A model generated the notes under the pieces. The model saw only the letters and a program-made list of their open reading frames with translations. It was not told the origin of the DNA and ran no database searches. Both the position numbers and the translations under genes were made by a program. DNA of 64,000 nucleotides from Pseudacidovorax sp. (GTDB taxonomy: Bacteria; Pseudomonadota; Gammaproteobacteria; Burkholderiales; Burkholderiaceae_C), in the NCBI RefSeq assembly GCF_017991995.1, contig NZ_JAGOPN010000009.1, positions 62,001 through 126,000 of the forward strand. Reading direction: 5' to 3'. The stretch's first letter is position 1. Each line of letters starts with the position of its first letter. Below are positions 63,982 to 64,000 of this stretch, one piece after another.

Positions 63982-64000
63982 GGCACGCGTTTCGGCTTCC

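Overview
The window is very GC-rich (by eye about 70%), with tightly packed genes, many 4-base ATGA stop/start overlaps and protein families typical of Burkholderiales. A Comamonadaceae-type betaproteobacterium (Variovorax, Xylophilus or Acidovorax-like) is the best guess; this is inference, since no rRNA or tRNA is present.

Layout. (1) 1-5709: an AraC-type regulator fused to an acetamidase/formamidase (cut by the left edge) converges on an operon of amino-acid-type binding protein, fused permease-ATPase and a second acetamidase/formamidase. (2) 5861-13292: a divergent pair, metN-metI-metQ leftward and a second metQ-type binding protein with two DszC/SfnB-type flavoproteins and an LLM-type monooxygenase rightward. 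(3) 13481-18171: chromate transporter chrA, a 5'-truncated peptide-ABC ATPase remnant and a UvrA-like protein without the UvrB-binding domain. (4) 18500-28806 and 28992-38718: two long operons, each starting with a DszC/SfnB-type flavoprotein and containing a complete dipeptide-type ABC importer; the first also carries a TauD-type dioxygenase, an LLM oxygenase and a second flavoprotein, the second an aldo-keto reductase. (5) 38873-40559: a third metQ-type protein and a TauE/SafE anion exporter. (6) 40622-47568, leftward: a sulfonate-type ABC importer, a TauD-type dioxygenase, a second binding protein and a cytosolic sulfatase. (7) 47716-52253: a type I restriction-modification island whose hsdR is reduced to its C-terminal part fused to a RhuM protein. 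(8) 52508-57383: a TauD-type dioxygenase, two binding proteins, ATPase and permease. (9) 57541-62917: a MarR-controlled aromatic-acid-type efflux system. (10) 62933-63981: a small secreted protein and a coiled-coil protein with an MbcA/ParS-like tail.

Together, about 45 kb looks like one organosulfur-scavenging super-cluster: importers bring in sulfonates, sulfate esters, sulfones or thioethers; flavin and Fe(II)/2-oxoglutarate oxygenases and a sulfatase release sulfite or sulfate; an exporter may vent excess. The strongest new observation supports this directly. Seven transcription units share one promoter architecture with fixed spacing: a ~34-bp operator, a weak -35 starting TT, a 17-bp spacer and a -10 with invariant A and T. 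Two further operator copies lack the promoter core, one of them at the deletion scar next to the broken ABC gene. This would be the target of a sulfur-limitation activator (CysB/Cbl/SsuR-type is my inference).

The restriction-modification island sits between two divergent members of this regulon. It carries two further unusual DNA signals: a pair of identical inverted repeats bracketing an apparently leaderless promoter before hsdS, and a 35-bp perfect palindrome inside the rhuM reading frame.
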